Shown: positions 1-10,140, counted from the first letter of the stretch. The stretch is DNA of 64,000 nt from Gordius sp. MW1 (GCA_964036665.1 OZ038526.1:2790001-2854000), one strand, 5' to 3'. Notes: generated by a model not told the origin, from the letters alone. Numbers and translations are program-made.

Positions 1-104
1 GGAAAGGCTATTGATGCCTCAGTCTCTATGCATTTATTAAGTGTTTCACTGCTCGCTACGAAAATGTCCGTCTGTCTTGTCCTGTCTTTATATATATAGA
101 TTTG

Positions 105-157
105 AAAATTAAAATAAGCTGGCTCGGGCCGAAGAAATTTCAATTTGCAAGGCTCTA
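105..157. mobile_element. 3' end of a non-autonomous hAT (TAGAG family), remnant
   Basis: The stretch carries a GGCTCGGGCCGAAGAAATTT block and ends in TTGCAAGGCTCTA. This closely matches the right end of the complete element at 14305-15029, which ends TTGCAGGGCTCTA. Only the terminal part is present, and its left end is not recognisable in the first 100 bases. Confidence 0.5.
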
Positions 158-239
158 CGTACATGTATTCACCCCTCTTCTCCTTTCCTTTCCCATTCGC
201 AATTGAAATCTATCTTTAATGTCCCTACTAACCACTTTT

Positions 240-308
240 TCTTGTTTGCGTTGGTTTAGGCTTTGTTTTTGAACAAGAGCTCGCGGGTTCAAATCCCGCT
301 TTAGGCAC
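240..308 (+). other. tRNA-like T-arm (degenerate tRNA or SINE piece)
   Basis: A five-pair stem (GCGGG/CCCGC) encloses a TTCAAAT loop at 283-299, followed by TTAGGCAC, which resembles the 3' half of a nuclear tRNA with a B box. A partly matching 5' acceptor (GTCCCTA) lies about 88 bases upstream, but no good D-arm or anticodon stem was found. It is more likely a tRNA-derived repeat or a dead tRNA than a working gene. Bases 309-735 hold nothing I recognise. Confidence 0.25.
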
Positions 309-743
309 TTTCTTTCAAAAATGTAACATATATCACATCGGCAACACCTCTGTCAGACCTGGATAGCCGAGCATCACCCCTCATCCAAATATCTAAAGAA
401 GCTGACAATCTTAGTGTGACAAACAGTTATTGGAAATTTTGTTTGGAATTTTGACAAAAATTTGCTTAATTATCTATCCACTAATTTGGAGTTAGCGAAT
501 TGAATATAAATGTCAATAGGAGAAATCGCGGGTTTTTAACGAATTCAATTTTCGGGAAAAATAAATGTCCACAATAATATTTCTATAAAATTATTGATTT
601 TTGAATGAAAAAATTTATTATATTTTTTATTATTATTAGAAATTTCATAGTAGCTTTATTAGTATAAATCGCACGTATATCTATTAGTAGACCGAAGAAG
701 AGGCTTTGGCATGTGATTTTTATCAAAGTATTAGGAACTTTTA

Positions 744-3369
744 CAGGGGTTTGAACCCGCCCAAAAAAAAATCGGGTTCGTGTTCGGGTTCGTGTTCGGT
801 TTAAGGAATTGGGTTCGGGTTTGGGTTCGTGTTCGGTTTAAGGAATTGGGTTCGGGTTCGGGTACAGGTTCGGGTTCAAGAAATTTTATTATACTAATAA
901 TACATTTTTACCTTCAAAAAATTATTGAATAGTTAACTTAATTTTTAAATAGCACCTAATTAAATTCACATGTTAATTATTTCAGTGCATATGTATTTAT
1001 TGAATTTTTAATGTTCTAATTTATTTTTGGATTTAAAAGCAATAAAAATATAATTAATAAAAGCCATACCATATTCTAAATTACAAAATATTTTTATTCA
1101 ACGTATACTTCACATCATTAAATATAAATACAGTTGACACATAAATTATGTAGATAATTTTGATATATTATTTAATCTTACAATTAAAACATCTTCTAAT
1201 ATTTGATCAGTCATTTGTGATCGATAATTTGATAGAATAAATTTTAATGAGGAAAAAGCTCTTTCCACACTAACTTGGGTAGGTGGAACAGCTAATACAA
1301 CCTGGGCTAACTGATAAATCTTGGGATGTTCACGTTTATTTTTCTCCCAAAATTCTAATACGTTCTCATCTCGTCCAATTCTATTTTGATCTAAAAACAA
1401 TGTCAAGACAGAACCTATACTTTTTCCTGCACTTTTAACATTTTCCATATTATTTGTTTTACTTTGTTCTTTCATTCTTAAAAGCTTCTCAAGCTTATCC
1501 GTTTTATCAGGCAATGATAATTGTATTTTATCACTAGAATCATTACAGCCATTCTTTAATACCTCCAACTTCCCCCAAATTTTTAGTAAATGTATTTTGG
1601 CTATGTGAATTTCTTCCTCGGATAGTAGACATTGATAACGCAGATCAACGTATAAAGCTGCTAAAAGAACATCATTTTTAAGAAGCTTTTCCTCGCGTGC
1701 CTTCATATTTTCAATTACTATTTTAGCAAATGGGGAATCTAATGCTTCAATGTCTAGGATACAATTTATCCATGTTCCATAAAAACAGCTGAGAGTGAGC
1801 TGCTCCTTTTGAAGTATCTTTGTTGCTAATTTTAAGGGCTTTAAAACCATTAAAATTTCCTCAATTTCTGCCCAATCAGAAGGTAACATATGAAAATCCT
1901 GATCTTCCATTTCATTACAGAAATCTTTAAGTATAATTAATCTTTCCAGCATATCATATAAGGAATGCCATCTATGACAATCTAAAATTGGCTTAAGAAG
2001 ATTTAATGATTTGAGAAGCTTCGTGATAGTTGGAGTTCTCATTTTTTTATTAATCTGTCTAGCACGAGTAATAATAGGATAAGAAGGCAATTCCTTCATT
2101 GAATCATCTATTGCTAATTGAAGTGTGTGTGCAGCACACCGTATGCAATAAATGTTTGGAATATTTATTAGATTATAATTTATATCATAATCTTCATCTG
2201 ATATATTATCATCAAAATCTGCAAAAATATTAGTTTCACAGAGGCTGATATTATTTTCGTTATCTAACAATTTTATAGATTTAACCATATTTCTTCCATT
2301 GTCTGATGTTATTGTATAAATTTGATCATTTGTTATTTCATAAATGGCCATAACACTTTTTATAATATTTTTAATATTTTCCCCACTACCTTGGGTAAGT
2401 ATTTCTTTCATTGCTAAGGTTCTTATTTGAATTTTACCATTATCAATGAATTGACAATTAATTCCTAAAATATTTCTATCCAATCTTGTTACAGCATCAA
2501 TCTTTAGAGAAACAAGTCTCCCCTTTATTTCATTTTTTATACCTTCCCTGATTTTATAAGCAGTCTCCATAACCTTTTTCCGAATTATATTTGTATTAAT
2601 GCATATTTCTTTATTCATACCCTTGAGAATGGGGTTAAGAATCTTTCTAAACCCACTGTCATCTACACAAGTAAATGGTCTCCCATTTAAAGTTACCATC
2701 TCAATAAGTCCTTCATATATTTGTTTCTCTGTAATCTCCACTTTGATTGTCAATTTTTCAAATATATTGTCTAAAGTTGACTCTTGATTGGATTTGAGTT
2801 TTTTCGGAGAATGAGAAATACAAAGTGCCTTCTTTTCTTCTTTATATTTGTCAAAGAGAGTTGAATGAAATCTTTCTAAATGTTTTTCAAGATTGGTTAA
2901 ATGTGTCCCTTTCATTTTTTTACCACAATCTATGGCAAGGCATTCTGAATTATTTGATAATGGAGATATTTTATAATATTTCTTAATGGGGTTATTTTCC
3001 CTCACCATTTAGACTATATACCATAACTAATATATATCAATTATATATATAATACTTACAAATAATTCTTGAGATAATTAGTATTGATTAATGAATGAAA
3101 AATGCCGGATAAATAAAAATATTGAAATTAAAATCATATGGTTTTCTTCGTTTCGTTACATTGTCATGATAGAGAAAACTGAGATATTCAATTCACAATA
3201 TATTTTTGAATTAAAAACCCGAACCCGAACCCTTTTTTGTATTTATTGGGTTCGGGTTCGGGTTTTAAGGGTATTTTTAAAAATGGGTTCGGGTTTGGGT
3301 TCTGGTTCTGTAAATCATCGGGTTTTACCCGGTTCGGGTTCACGGGTTCGGGTTCGGGACAAACCCCTG
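744..3369 (-). mobile_element. Autonomous hAT transposon, copy A
   Basis: This is a complete 2626-bp element. Its ends are CAGGGGTTTGAACCCG on the left and the complement of CAGGGGTTTGTCCCG on the right. Both subterminal zones are packed with GGTTCG-type hexamers. The flanks share only six bases (CTTTTA at 738-743 and 3370-3375), not the 8-bp duplication expected of hAT, so one flank may have changed. It differs from copy C by a silent base at 2130 and an A/G change in the 3' region, and it has an extra 12-bp subterminal repeat compared with copy B. It faces copy B, 261 bp away. Confidence 0.93.
1146..3008 (-). CDS. hAT transposase, intact (copy A)
   Basis: This 620-residue transposase cuts and joins the element's own ends in the nucleus. 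A BED-type zinc finger lies near the N-terminus (Cys23, Cys28, His43, His48). The RNase-H-like core shows the hAT landmarks: Asp171 in KIDAVTR, Asp236 in TSDNG, the CxxC...H motif Cys288/Cys291/His294, Trp347 in RWHSLYDMLERL, and Glu582 in SVERAFS. The C-terminal dimerisation segment spans roughly 555-615. The first methionine is just inside the element, after a 361-bp leader. No stop or frameshift is present, and the protein is identical in all three copies. Catalytic roles are inferred from the hAT family. Confidence 0.93.
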   Translation of the reverse strand: MVRENNPIKKYYKISPLSNNSECLAIDCGKKMKGTHLTNLEKHLERFHSTLFDKYKEEKKALCISHSPKKLKSNQESTLDNIFEKLTIKVEITEKQIYEGLIEMVTLNGRPFTCVDDSGFRKILNPILKGMNKEICINTNIIRKKVMETAYKIREGIKNEIKGRLVSLKIDAVTRLDRNILGINCQFIDNGKIQIRTLAMKEILTQGSGENIKNIIKSVMAIYEITNDQIYTITSDNGRNMVKSIKLLDNENNISLCETNIFADFDDNISDEDYDINYNLINIPNIYCIRCAAHTLQLAIDDSMKELPSYPIITRARQINKKMRTPTITKLLKSLNLLKPILDCHRWHSLYDMLERLIILKDFCNEMEDQDFHMLPSDWAEIEEILMVLKPLKLATKILQKEQLTLSCFYGTWINCILDIEALDSPFAKIVIENMKAREEKLLKNDVLLAALYVDLRYQCLLSEEEIHIAKIHLLKIWGKLEVLKNGCNDSSDKIQLSLPDKTDKLEKLLRMKEQSKTNNMENVKSAGKSIGSVLTLFLDQNRIGRDENVLEFWEKNKREHPKIYQLAQVVLAVPPTQVSVERAFSSLKFILSNYRSQMTDQILEDVLIVRLNNISKLST

Positions 3370-3630
3370 CTTTTAATCAAAATTATACTTTTAGCCATGT
3401 TTGCTGCTTTTAGAAAAATGTGTGATTTCAAAGGCCAAAAATTATTTAGATTTCGTTTTTCTCAGATTGAACAAAAAAATAATTGTTTAGACTTTTATCA
3501 GTTACATATAGTTTATAACTTAGTAGGCATTTGAATATATAAATATTTTAAAATTATAGTTTTTAAATCAAGATACCCAATTAATTTAAAAATACCCAGC
3601 CTCATTTATCGTAAATTTATAATCCAAAAC
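3370..3630. other. 261-bp spacer between two inverted hAT copies
   Basis: This AT-rich sequence has no recognisable gene. It separates two near-identical 2.6-kb hAT elements in opposite orientation, so the arrangement is a large inverted repeat whose transcript could fold into a long hairpin. It also carries the right flank of copy A and the left target duplication of copy B. Confidence 0.8.
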
Positions 3631-6244
3631 CAGGGGTTTGTCCCGAACCCGAACCCGTGAACCCGAACCGGGTAAAACCCGATGATTTACAGAACCAGAA
3701 CCCAAACCCGAACCCATTTTTAAAAATACCCTTAAAACCCGAACCCGAACCCAATAAATACAAAAAAGGGTTCGGGTTCGGGTTTTTAATTCAAAAATAT
3801 ATTGTGAATTGAATATCTCAGTTTTCTCTATCATGACAATGTAACGAAACGAAGAAAACCATATGATTTTAATTTCAATATTTTTATTTATCCGGCATTT
3901 TTCATTCATTAATCAATACTAATTATCTCAAGAATTATTTGTAAGTATTATATATATAATTGATATATATTAGTTATGGTATATAGTCTAAATGGTGAGG
4001 GAAAATAACCCCATTAAGAAATATTATAAAATATCTCCATTATCAAATAATTCAGAATGCCTTGCCATAGATTGTGGTAAAAAAATGAAAGGGACACATT
4101 TAACCAATCTTGAAAAACATTTAGAAAGATTTCATTCAACTCTCTTTGACAAATATAAAGAAGAAAAGAAGGCACTTTGTATTTCTCATTCTCCGAAAAA
4201 ACTCAAATCCAATCAAGAGTCAACTTTAGACAATATATTTGAAAAATTGACAATCAAAGTGGAGATTACAGAGAAACAAATATATGAAGGACTTATTGAG
4301 ATGGTAACTTTAAATGGGAGACCATTTACTTGTGTAGATGACAGTGGGTTTAGAAAGATTCTTAACCCCATTCTCAAGGGTATGAATAAAGAAATATGCA
4401 TTAATACAAATATAATTCGGAAAAAGGTTATGGAGACTGCTTATAAAATCAGGGAAGGTATAAAAAATGAAATAAAGGGGAGACTTGTTTCTCTAAAGAT
4501 TGATGCTGTAACAAGATTGGATAGAAATATTTTAGGAATTAATTGTCAATTCATTGATAATGGTAAAATTCAAATAAGAACCTTAGCAATGAAAGAAATA
4601 CTTACCCAAGGTAGTGGGGAAAATATTAAAAATATTATAAAAAGTGTTATGGCCATTTATGAAATAACAAATGATCAAATTTATACAATAACATCAGACA
4701 ATGGAAGAAATATGGTTAAATCTATAAAATTGTTAGATAACGAAAATAATATCAGCCTCTGTGAAACTAATATTTTTGCAGATTTTGATGATAATATATC
4801 AGATGAAGATTATGATATAAATTATAATCTAATAAATATTCCAAACATTTATTGCATACGGTGTGCTGCCCACACACTTCAATTAGCAATAGATGATTCA
4901 ATGAAGGAATTGCCTTCTTATCCTATTATTACTCGTGCTAGACAGATTAATAAAAAAATGAGAACTCCAACTATCACGAAGCTTCTCAAATCATTAAATC
5001 TTCTTAAGCCAATTTTAGATTGTCATAGATGGCATTCCTTATATGATATGCTGGAAAGATTAATTATACTTAAAGATTTCTGTAATGAAATGGAAGATCA
5101 GGATTTTCATATGTTACCTTCTGATTGGGCAGAAATTGAGGAAATTTTAATGGTTTTAAAGCCCTTAAAATTAGCAACAAAGATACTTCAAAAGGAGCAG
5201 CTCACTCTCAGCTGTTTTTATGGAACATGGATAAATTGTATCCTAGACATTGAAGCATTAGATTCCCCATTTGCTAAAATAGTAATTGAAAATATGAAGG
5301 CACGCGAGGAAAAGCTTCTTAAAAATGATGTTCTTTTAGCAGCTTTATACGTTGATCTGCGTTATCAATGTCTACTATCCGAGGAAGAAATTCACATAGC
5401 CAAAATACATTTACTAAAAATTTGGGGGAAGTTGGAGGTATTAAAGAATGGCTGTAATGATTCTAGTGATAAAATACAATTATCATTGCCTGATAAAACG
5501 GATAAGCTTGAGAAGCTTTTAAGAATGAAAGAACAAAGTAAAACAAATAATATGGAAAATGTTAAAAGTGCAGGAAAAAGTATAGGTTCTGTCTTGACAT
5601 TGTTTTTAGATCAAAATAGAATTGGACGAGATGAGAACGTATTAGAATTTTGGGAGAAAAATAAACGTGAACATCCCAAGATTTATCAGTTAGCCCAGGT
5701 TGTATTAGCTGTTCCACCTACCCAAGTTAGTGTGGAAAGAGCTTTTTCCTCATTAAAATTTATTCTATCAAATTATCGATCACAAATGACTGATCAAATA
5801 TTAGAAGATGTTTTAATTGTAAGATTAAATAATATATCAAAATTATCTACATAATTTATGTGTCAACTGTATTTATATTTAATGATGTGAAGTATACGTT
5901 GAATAAAAATATTTTGTAATTTAGAATATGGTATGGCTTTTATTAATTATATTTTTATTGCTTTTAAATCCAAAAATAAATTAGAACATTAAAAATTCAA
6001 TAAATACATATGCACTGAAATAATTAACATGTGAATTTAATTAGGTGCTATTTAAAAATTAAGTTAACTATTCAATAATTTTTTGAAGGTAAAAATGTAT
6101 TATTAGTATAATAAAATTTCTTGAACCCGAACCTGTACCCGAACCCGAACCCAATTCCTTAAACCGAACACGAACCCAAACCCGAACCCAATTCCTTAAA
6201 CCGAACACGAACCCGATTTTTTTTTGGGCGGGTTCAAACCCCTG
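3631..6244 (+). mobile_element. Autonomous hAT transposon, copy B, with perfect 8-bp target duplication
   Basis: The complete 2614-bp element is flanked by TCCAAAAC at 3623-3630 and 6245-6252, an exact 8-bp target duplication as expected for hAT. The ends begin CAGGGGTTTG. It is 12 bp shorter than copies A and C because one GTTCGTGTTCGG-type repeat is missing from its 3' subterminal zone. It has its own duplication, so it inserted independently of copy A. Confidence 0.95.
3992..5854 (+). CDS. hAT transposase, intact (copy B)
   Basis: This is the same 620-residue protein as in copies A and C, with the BED finger (Cys23/Cys28/His43/His48), catalytic residues Asp171, Asp236 and Glu582, and the C-terminal dimerisation region all present. 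The leader from the element's 5' end to the ATG is 361 bp, rich in GGGTTC repeats and then AT-rich; it presumably holds the promoter. A GCC alanine codon in the CxxC...H region matches copy C and differs silently from copy A. Confidence 0.93.
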   Translation: MVRENNPIKKYYKISPLSNNSECLAIDCGKKMKGTHLTNLEKHLERFHSTLFDKYKEEKKALCISHSPKKLKSNQESTLDNIFEKLTIKVEITEKQIYEGLIEMVTLNGRPFTCVDDSGFRKILNPILKGMNKEICINTNIIRKKVMETAYKIREGIKNEIKGRLVSLKIDAVTRLDRNILGINCQFIDNGKIQIRTLAMKEILTQGSGENIKNIIKSVMAIYEITNDQIYTITSDNGRNMVKSIKLLDNENNISLCETNIFADFDDNISDEDYDINYNLINIPNIYCIRCAAHTLQLAIDDSMKELPSYPIITRARQINKKMRTPTITKLLKSLNLLKPILDCHRWHSLYDMLERLIILKDFCNEMEDQDFHMLPSDWAEIEEILMVLKPLKLATKILQKEQLTLSCFYGTWINCILDIEALDSPFAKIVIENMKAREEKLLKNDVLLAALYVDLRYQCLLSEEEIHIAKIHLLKIWGKLEVLKNGCNDSSDKIQLSLPDKTDKLEKLLRMKEQSKTNNMENVKSAGKSIGSVLTLFLDQNRIGRDENVLEFWEKNKREHPKIYQLAQVVLAVPPTQVSVERAFSSLKFILSNYRSQMTDQILEDVLIVRLNNISKLST

Positions 6245-6446
6245 TCCAAAACTACTTAAATCTATTATAAATGTGAGCTCTAAAAGGTACACAAATTCTT
6301 TAGCCCAAACCCATCCCCAATCTCCTTTGGCATGCTTAATTTGCTTCTTAACATTTTACCTGTATCTATGTTTCTTTCAAGACATCCATCGATGTGCCTT
6401 AATATCGTAAAATTCAATGGTCATTTCCCCTTTAAGCGAACTCGCC

Positions 6447-6735
6447 TAGTCGGAAGTATAGCTTAATTGTTGGAAAATAACAAAATCTAGTTTTAAATTA
6501 TTACTAGTGCTTTAAAACTGCTCGGTTTTAATCGACTAAATAGACAAACCTAAGATTTTTTGGCCCATTTTCCTTAGTCGACCACAAGGCTTAGTCGAAA
6601 TCTGGAAAACAGACTAGAGTCGACCGTTAGTCCTAGTAAAAACCAAGGCCGACCTAACAAAATCCAGCCGTTTTTAAAACACTAGTCGCAAGGATAGCCT
6701 GATTGTTGGGAAATAACAAAATAGGGACTTCAAAC
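6447..6735. repeat. Diverged direct repeat flanking a MITE
   Basis: Bases 6447-6498 and 6683-6735 are similar (shared motifs AGTCG, ATAGC, TTGTTGG, AAATAACAAAAT) and enclose the MITE at 6505-6684. This looks like a short tandem duplication with the MITE inside it rather than a normal 8-bp target duplication. Confidence 0.5.
6505..6684. mobile_element. hAT-like MITE (TAGTG...CACTA)
   Basis: The element starts TAGTGCTTTAAAACTG and ends GCCGTTTTTAAAACACTA, imperfect inverted ends that match the better-preserved MITE at 7098-7264. It contains several GTCGAC-type motifs. It carries no coding capacity and no recognisable 8-bp duplication, so it is probably old. Confidence 0.6.
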
Positions 6736-6776
6736 TTTAATATATGTATGTCAAATGTTTTAAAATCGTGGCCCAG

Positions 6777-6976
6777 ATTTTGTGCCCCGGCCCGACAATG
6801 TCCCATCATAGACCCGAATTGGTTGAAGCCGGAGGGTGTCCCCGTGGACGCAATCGTATTCGGCGGCAGGCGTCCCGAAGGCATACCCCTCGTGTACGCG
6901 GCTCTGGATTGGAATCACGGCGTTTTCATGGGAAGTTCCCTGCGCTCCGAGGCAACCGCCGCCGCCGAGCACAAAG
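6777..6976 (+). CDS. PEPCK: Phosphoenolpyruvate carboxykinase (GTP), internal exon
   Basis: This exon encodes the part of GTP-dependent PEPCK that follows the nucleotide-binding kinase loop. It reads [16 protein letters not shown], then [13 protein letters not shown], and ends at [12 protein letters not shown], the mobile lid over the active site in this family. PEPCK converts oxaloacetate and GTP to phosphoenolpyruvate, GDP and CO2, the committed step of gluconeogenesis. The acceptor AG is 6775-6776 (upstream intron phase 2, splitting an Arg codon) and the donor GT is 6977-6978 (phase 1). The exon is CpG-rich against its AT-rich surroundings. Exons encoding the N-terminal two-thirds, including the P-loop, are absent from the window, so they lie further upstream or are lost. 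Confidence 0.93.
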
Positions 6977-7097
6977 GTAGAAGAGCGTGCCCACCGCATT
7001 TTACTATGATTCGCATGCAATCTTTAATAATAAACGGCTGGGTTGTTTTCGTTATGAATGTTCTTTCTTTCGCCGTTCTTCGGGATTTAGTGGATAT

Positions 7098-7264
7098 TAG
7101 TGTTGTAAAAACGGCTGGGTTGCGTTTGGTCGACCTTTAGTTTTAGTCGACTAAACATAAAAAGACACAAGGTTTTTTGGTCTATTTTTGTTAGTCGCAT
7201 CAGCAGGCCAAAGGTTTTTTGGATGGTCGACCAAACAAAACCCAGCCGTTTTTACAAAACACTA
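7098..7264. mobile_element. hAT-like MITE in a PEPCK intron
   Basis: The ends TAGTGTTGTAAAAACGGCTG and its near-complement (CCAGCCGTTTTTACAAAACA then CTA) form inverted repeats of about 22 bp around a 167-bp non-coding element. The possible 8-bp duplication is degenerate (GTGGATAT versus GTATACAT, five of eight matching). The hAT assignment is inferred from end sequence and size. Confidence 0.7.
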
Positions 7265-7599
7265 GTATACATATAAGGATTTCACTTCATCATTCCTATT
7301 TGTGGTCCTGGTGGATTTCGAGATCATCTTGGCTACGAATATTCGTCTTTTTTTTAAGCTGGAAATGTTTTTCAATCACGTTTATAGACTGGACACCTTT
7401 TTTCAAAGTTGATATTTTTACCCATCTCTCCCAATTACTAATGTGTCGTTGTGGGTTATATTTTGCGAATTCGCAAGCTGTCAGCGAGCATTAGTGTTTA
7501 TTTGAAGAGTAGCAAGCTAAACTTCCCTATCACAAATCTATCCCAAACCCTTTAAATTGTCTTGAACGCCTGACGCTGAATCACACTATTGATAACATC

Positions 7600-7766
7600 C
7601 ATGGGCGTAGCCAGAATTGGTTAGAGGGGGGTATTAATGATTTGGGGGGGGGGGGAGGGCAAAATGAACATCTTTTAAAAATTTAGCCATAATTTTAATA
7701 AATTTCAACAAATTATTTTTAGGAGGCAGCAACCGCCCCACCTTGCCCCCCTTGGCCACCCCCTTG
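7600..7766. mobile_element. 167-bp CATGGGCGTAG element with 8-bp target duplication
   Basis: The element begins CATGGGCGTAGCCAG and ends with a decayed complement (GGCCACCCCCTTG). It is flanked by ATAACATC at 7592-7599 and 7767-7774. It contains long G and C runs. It has exactly the same length as the copy at 10306-10472, and the 8-bp duplication assigns the family to hAT or a similar superfamily. It lies in a PEPCK intron 33 bases before the next exon. Confidence 0.8.
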
Positions 7767-7799
7767 ATAACATCTATTCTTATTGGGCGCCGTATTTAG

Positions 7800-8022
7800 G
7801 TAAAGTCATAATGCACGACCCGTTCGCCATGAGACCCTTTTTCGGCTACAACTTTGGTAATTACCTCCGACACTGGCTCAGCGTGGGCGATCCCGCCCTC
7901 CACCCCAAACGCAGGTTGCCACACATCTTCTACGTCAACTGGTTCCGCAAGGATCCCACCACCGGCAAATTTTTGTGGCCGGGGTTCGGTGACAATTGTC
8001 GCGTCATCGATTGGATTTGCAG
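7800..8022 (+). CDS. PEPCK: Phosphoenolpyruvate carboxykinase (GTP), penultimate exon
   Basis: The exon continues PEPCK in frame: the junction restores HKGKVI, followed by [16 protein letters not shown], a hallmark block whose aromatic residues hold the guanine ring of GTP. It goes on through [13 protein letters not shown] and [10 protein letters not shown] to VIDWICR. The acceptor AG is 7798-7799 and the donor GT 8023-8024; the exon starts in phase 1 and ends in phase 2 with the AG of an Arg codon. The splice sites and undamaged reading frame argue for a working or very recently lost gene. Confidence 0.94.
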
Positions 8023-8737
8023 GTAGGCACCCACAATTACGAAATGTCGTGGTACCCAGGTGTGCGCCGTTTGATAGTCTTTTACTTTGTGCGACACTGC
8101 ATACCCACTCATCGTATATATAATCTTGACCGAGTGCGCTATATGGAACTGCTTGCAGGGTATTGCAAACTAACCCCTGTACTTTAACTAAGTTCTCTTA
8201 TATATTGGGAATTTGCAAAAAAAATTGTATTCGGTTTTACCCTCGCGGTTTTTGGTAAGCCTGTAACGAAGGGAAATAAACTCGACAAATTAACAACTCT
8301 ATCGATTATTGTGTTATGGGTGAAATCGAATGTTTAAAATGTTTGATTTAGTTGATTAAATTAAGATTTGGCATTGTAAGTTGAGCTTAATGCCTCTATG
8401 TTGTTGCAATGTTTGCTAATTTATTTTACTAAAATGCTTCGAGCAATCAAACTGTAATGAAGTGGCAAGGGTACAATCACGTTTATTAAATAATTATGGC
8501 TCTAAAAAATAACTGCGAGTAATATGTACAGACGAAATATTCATATATTCAACAAATAAGGTAATTTGAATAGTGTGTTTTCAAGTGTTACAAATAACGA
8601 AGCGTATATCCAAATTATAAATAATTGTCACTACACAAAATGTACTAAAATCTTTTCGTTTTGTCACTTATTTCATCGCGTCAACTCAAAACGACATTTT
8701 GGGATGACGATTCAATCTTACGACTGAAATCTTTTAG

Positions 8738-8987
8738 ATTTTGTGACGGCGAGGACGTGGCCATAAAATCGCCTATAGGATACATCCCCAAACCTGGTTC
8801 TATCGATTTGACCGGTCTCGAGGGTGTCAATTACGATTCCCTCTTTTCGATCCCCAAAGAATTTTGGTTGCAAGAATGTCGCGACATATCCCGCTACTAC
8901 CAAGACCAACTCCCCGAAGACTTGCCCCCCGAGGTGGCCGATCAACTTTTCAAGTTGGAGAATAGGATTCGGGGCATACCATCTTGA
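8738..8987 (+). CDS. PEPCK: Phosphoenolpyruvate carboxykinase (GTP), last exon
   Basis: The acceptor AG is 8736-8737, and the first base completes the split Arg codon. The frame then gives CDGEDVAIKSPIGYIPKPGS, LTGLEGVNYDSLFSIPKEFW and DLPPEVADQLFKLENRI before a TGA stop at 8985-8987. SPIGYIP and the PKEFW block are typical of the PEPCK C-terminus, and the end falls where family members normally end. Together the three exons code for about 223 residues of a protein that is usually about 620-640. Confidence 0.94.
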
Positions 8988-10024
8988 AATGTGCGCTCCT
9001 TTTTAATCCCTTCCTCTGCCCCTTCAAGTCCTATCTTTACCCTACCATTCTAATCTTTCATTGATTCATCCCTCACCCAAGGTCCAACACTTCATCACTT
9101 TAATTCTCATAAATTCTAATCGTTCTCTTTCTGCTTTAACAAGCAACCATATTCGGTCTTAACGGTCTAACTAAATTTTTTCCCACTTACTTAGGTTTTG
9201 TAAACTAGCGTGCATATGATTTGGTTATCACTCTCGCGTTCTTTCAACACTTACACTCGTAAAATAATCGAATCCCCCCCATGCCCAACCTTGAAACAGG
9301 AAGTGACCTTCCTTCCTTTAGGTGGCCCTGGACGCGCTTCTTGCGAGCGTCGCGTTGAATTGTGATAATTCGTTAATCCTGCACGAAAGCAATTTAAGGC
9401 AATATTATTTTATCATCTTGAACCGCCGATCGGGTTTTATTTGTTATTTGCGTCGATGTTTATTTATTAGAAATATTTACGTTCCCGCGCGTTTTTTACG
9501 TTTTTTGTAATACACGTTGATTAATCGTTTTAATTCACCACTAAAATAATGTTATTCACTCCTGGTTAATGGTATTAACTGATTCAAATCGATCAATAAA
9601 TGGTTTCACTATGACCATATGCTTTTTTCTATGGAGTCCAGCCAGACAAGCAGGAAAGATTAAAGATGTAATTAGTTTTATTTTATTTTTTTAATTAAAA
9701 TGCTTTTATTAGGTATAAATGATCCATAAAACATACGATAGACGAGCATAAAAGAATATAAATAAAAAAACTATTGGTCAGGAGCTAACAAGGGCCATGT
9801 GATTTATAATTATATTTTGCTATTAAAATGCACATTTTTTTACGTAAGATAAAAGGGAAAGTTAATTTATATTAGCATTTTTTGAAATAAACATTGTGAA
9901 ACATGGGCATAACCAGAAATTTGATTTAAGGAGGGACAAAATGATTATTTATAGAGCAATCAGAGAATGGAACAAAATGAGGTCAATTTCAAATTTAAAT
10001 GTTTGAATTTGTTTGGTCTCTAAT
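8988..10024 (+). other. PEPCK 3' flank, no further coding exon supported
   Basis: This holds the probable 3' untranslated region and downstream DNA. A pyrimidine tract ending in TTTAG at about 9320 precedes a short CpG-rich stretch (9321-9375) that could be a non-coding exon, but no donor for it is evident. An AATAAA at 9595-9600 is a possible polyadenylation signal. From 9600 the sequence is AT-rich with no gene. Confidence 0.4.
9595..9600 (+). promoter_or_regulatory. Possible polyadenylation signal for PEPCK
   Basis: This is the first AATAAA downstream of the PEPCK stop, about 610 bases away. Its use is not demonstrated, because such hexamers are common in AT-rich DNA. Confidence 0.25.
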
Positions 10025-10140
10025 CAGTGGTCAGAATTTTCTGCCGAACCCGGCCCGGTTTTATTAAAGTGCCCGATCGTCCCTTAATCATCAGAACTGC
10101 TCAGCCTGGTCCGAATAATGGAACCCCTAATTTTCAGTTA
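10025..10140. mobile_element. Truncated hAT end (CAGTGGTCAG family)
   Basis: It begins CAGTGGTCAGAATTTTCTGC followed by GAACCCGGCCCGG and GCCCG repeats, matching the left end of the complete 810-bp element at 30716-31525. The right end is missing. Confidence 0.6.

Noticed and set aside
240-308. Working nuclear tRNA gene
   Set aside because: Only the T-arm and 3' acceptor are convincing; there is no proper D-arm, anticodon stem or A box.
3091-3909. Frames of 107-147 residues rich in Arg/Val/Gly beside the hAT elements
   Set aside because: They read through the GGGTTC subterminal repeats and leader of the transposon, in the opposite sense to the transposase, and show no domain.
744-6244. Copies A and B considered as one composite transposon moved together
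   Set aside because: Copy B has its own perfect 8-bp duplication (TCCAAAAC) immediately around it, and copy A's flanks differ, so they inserted separately.
9322-9510. Frame starting MALDALLASVALN downstream of PEPCK, considered as an extra coding exon
   Set aside because: PEPCK already ends at its normal C-terminus with a stop at 8985-8987. The frame soon loses any protein character, so at most it is a non-coding exon.
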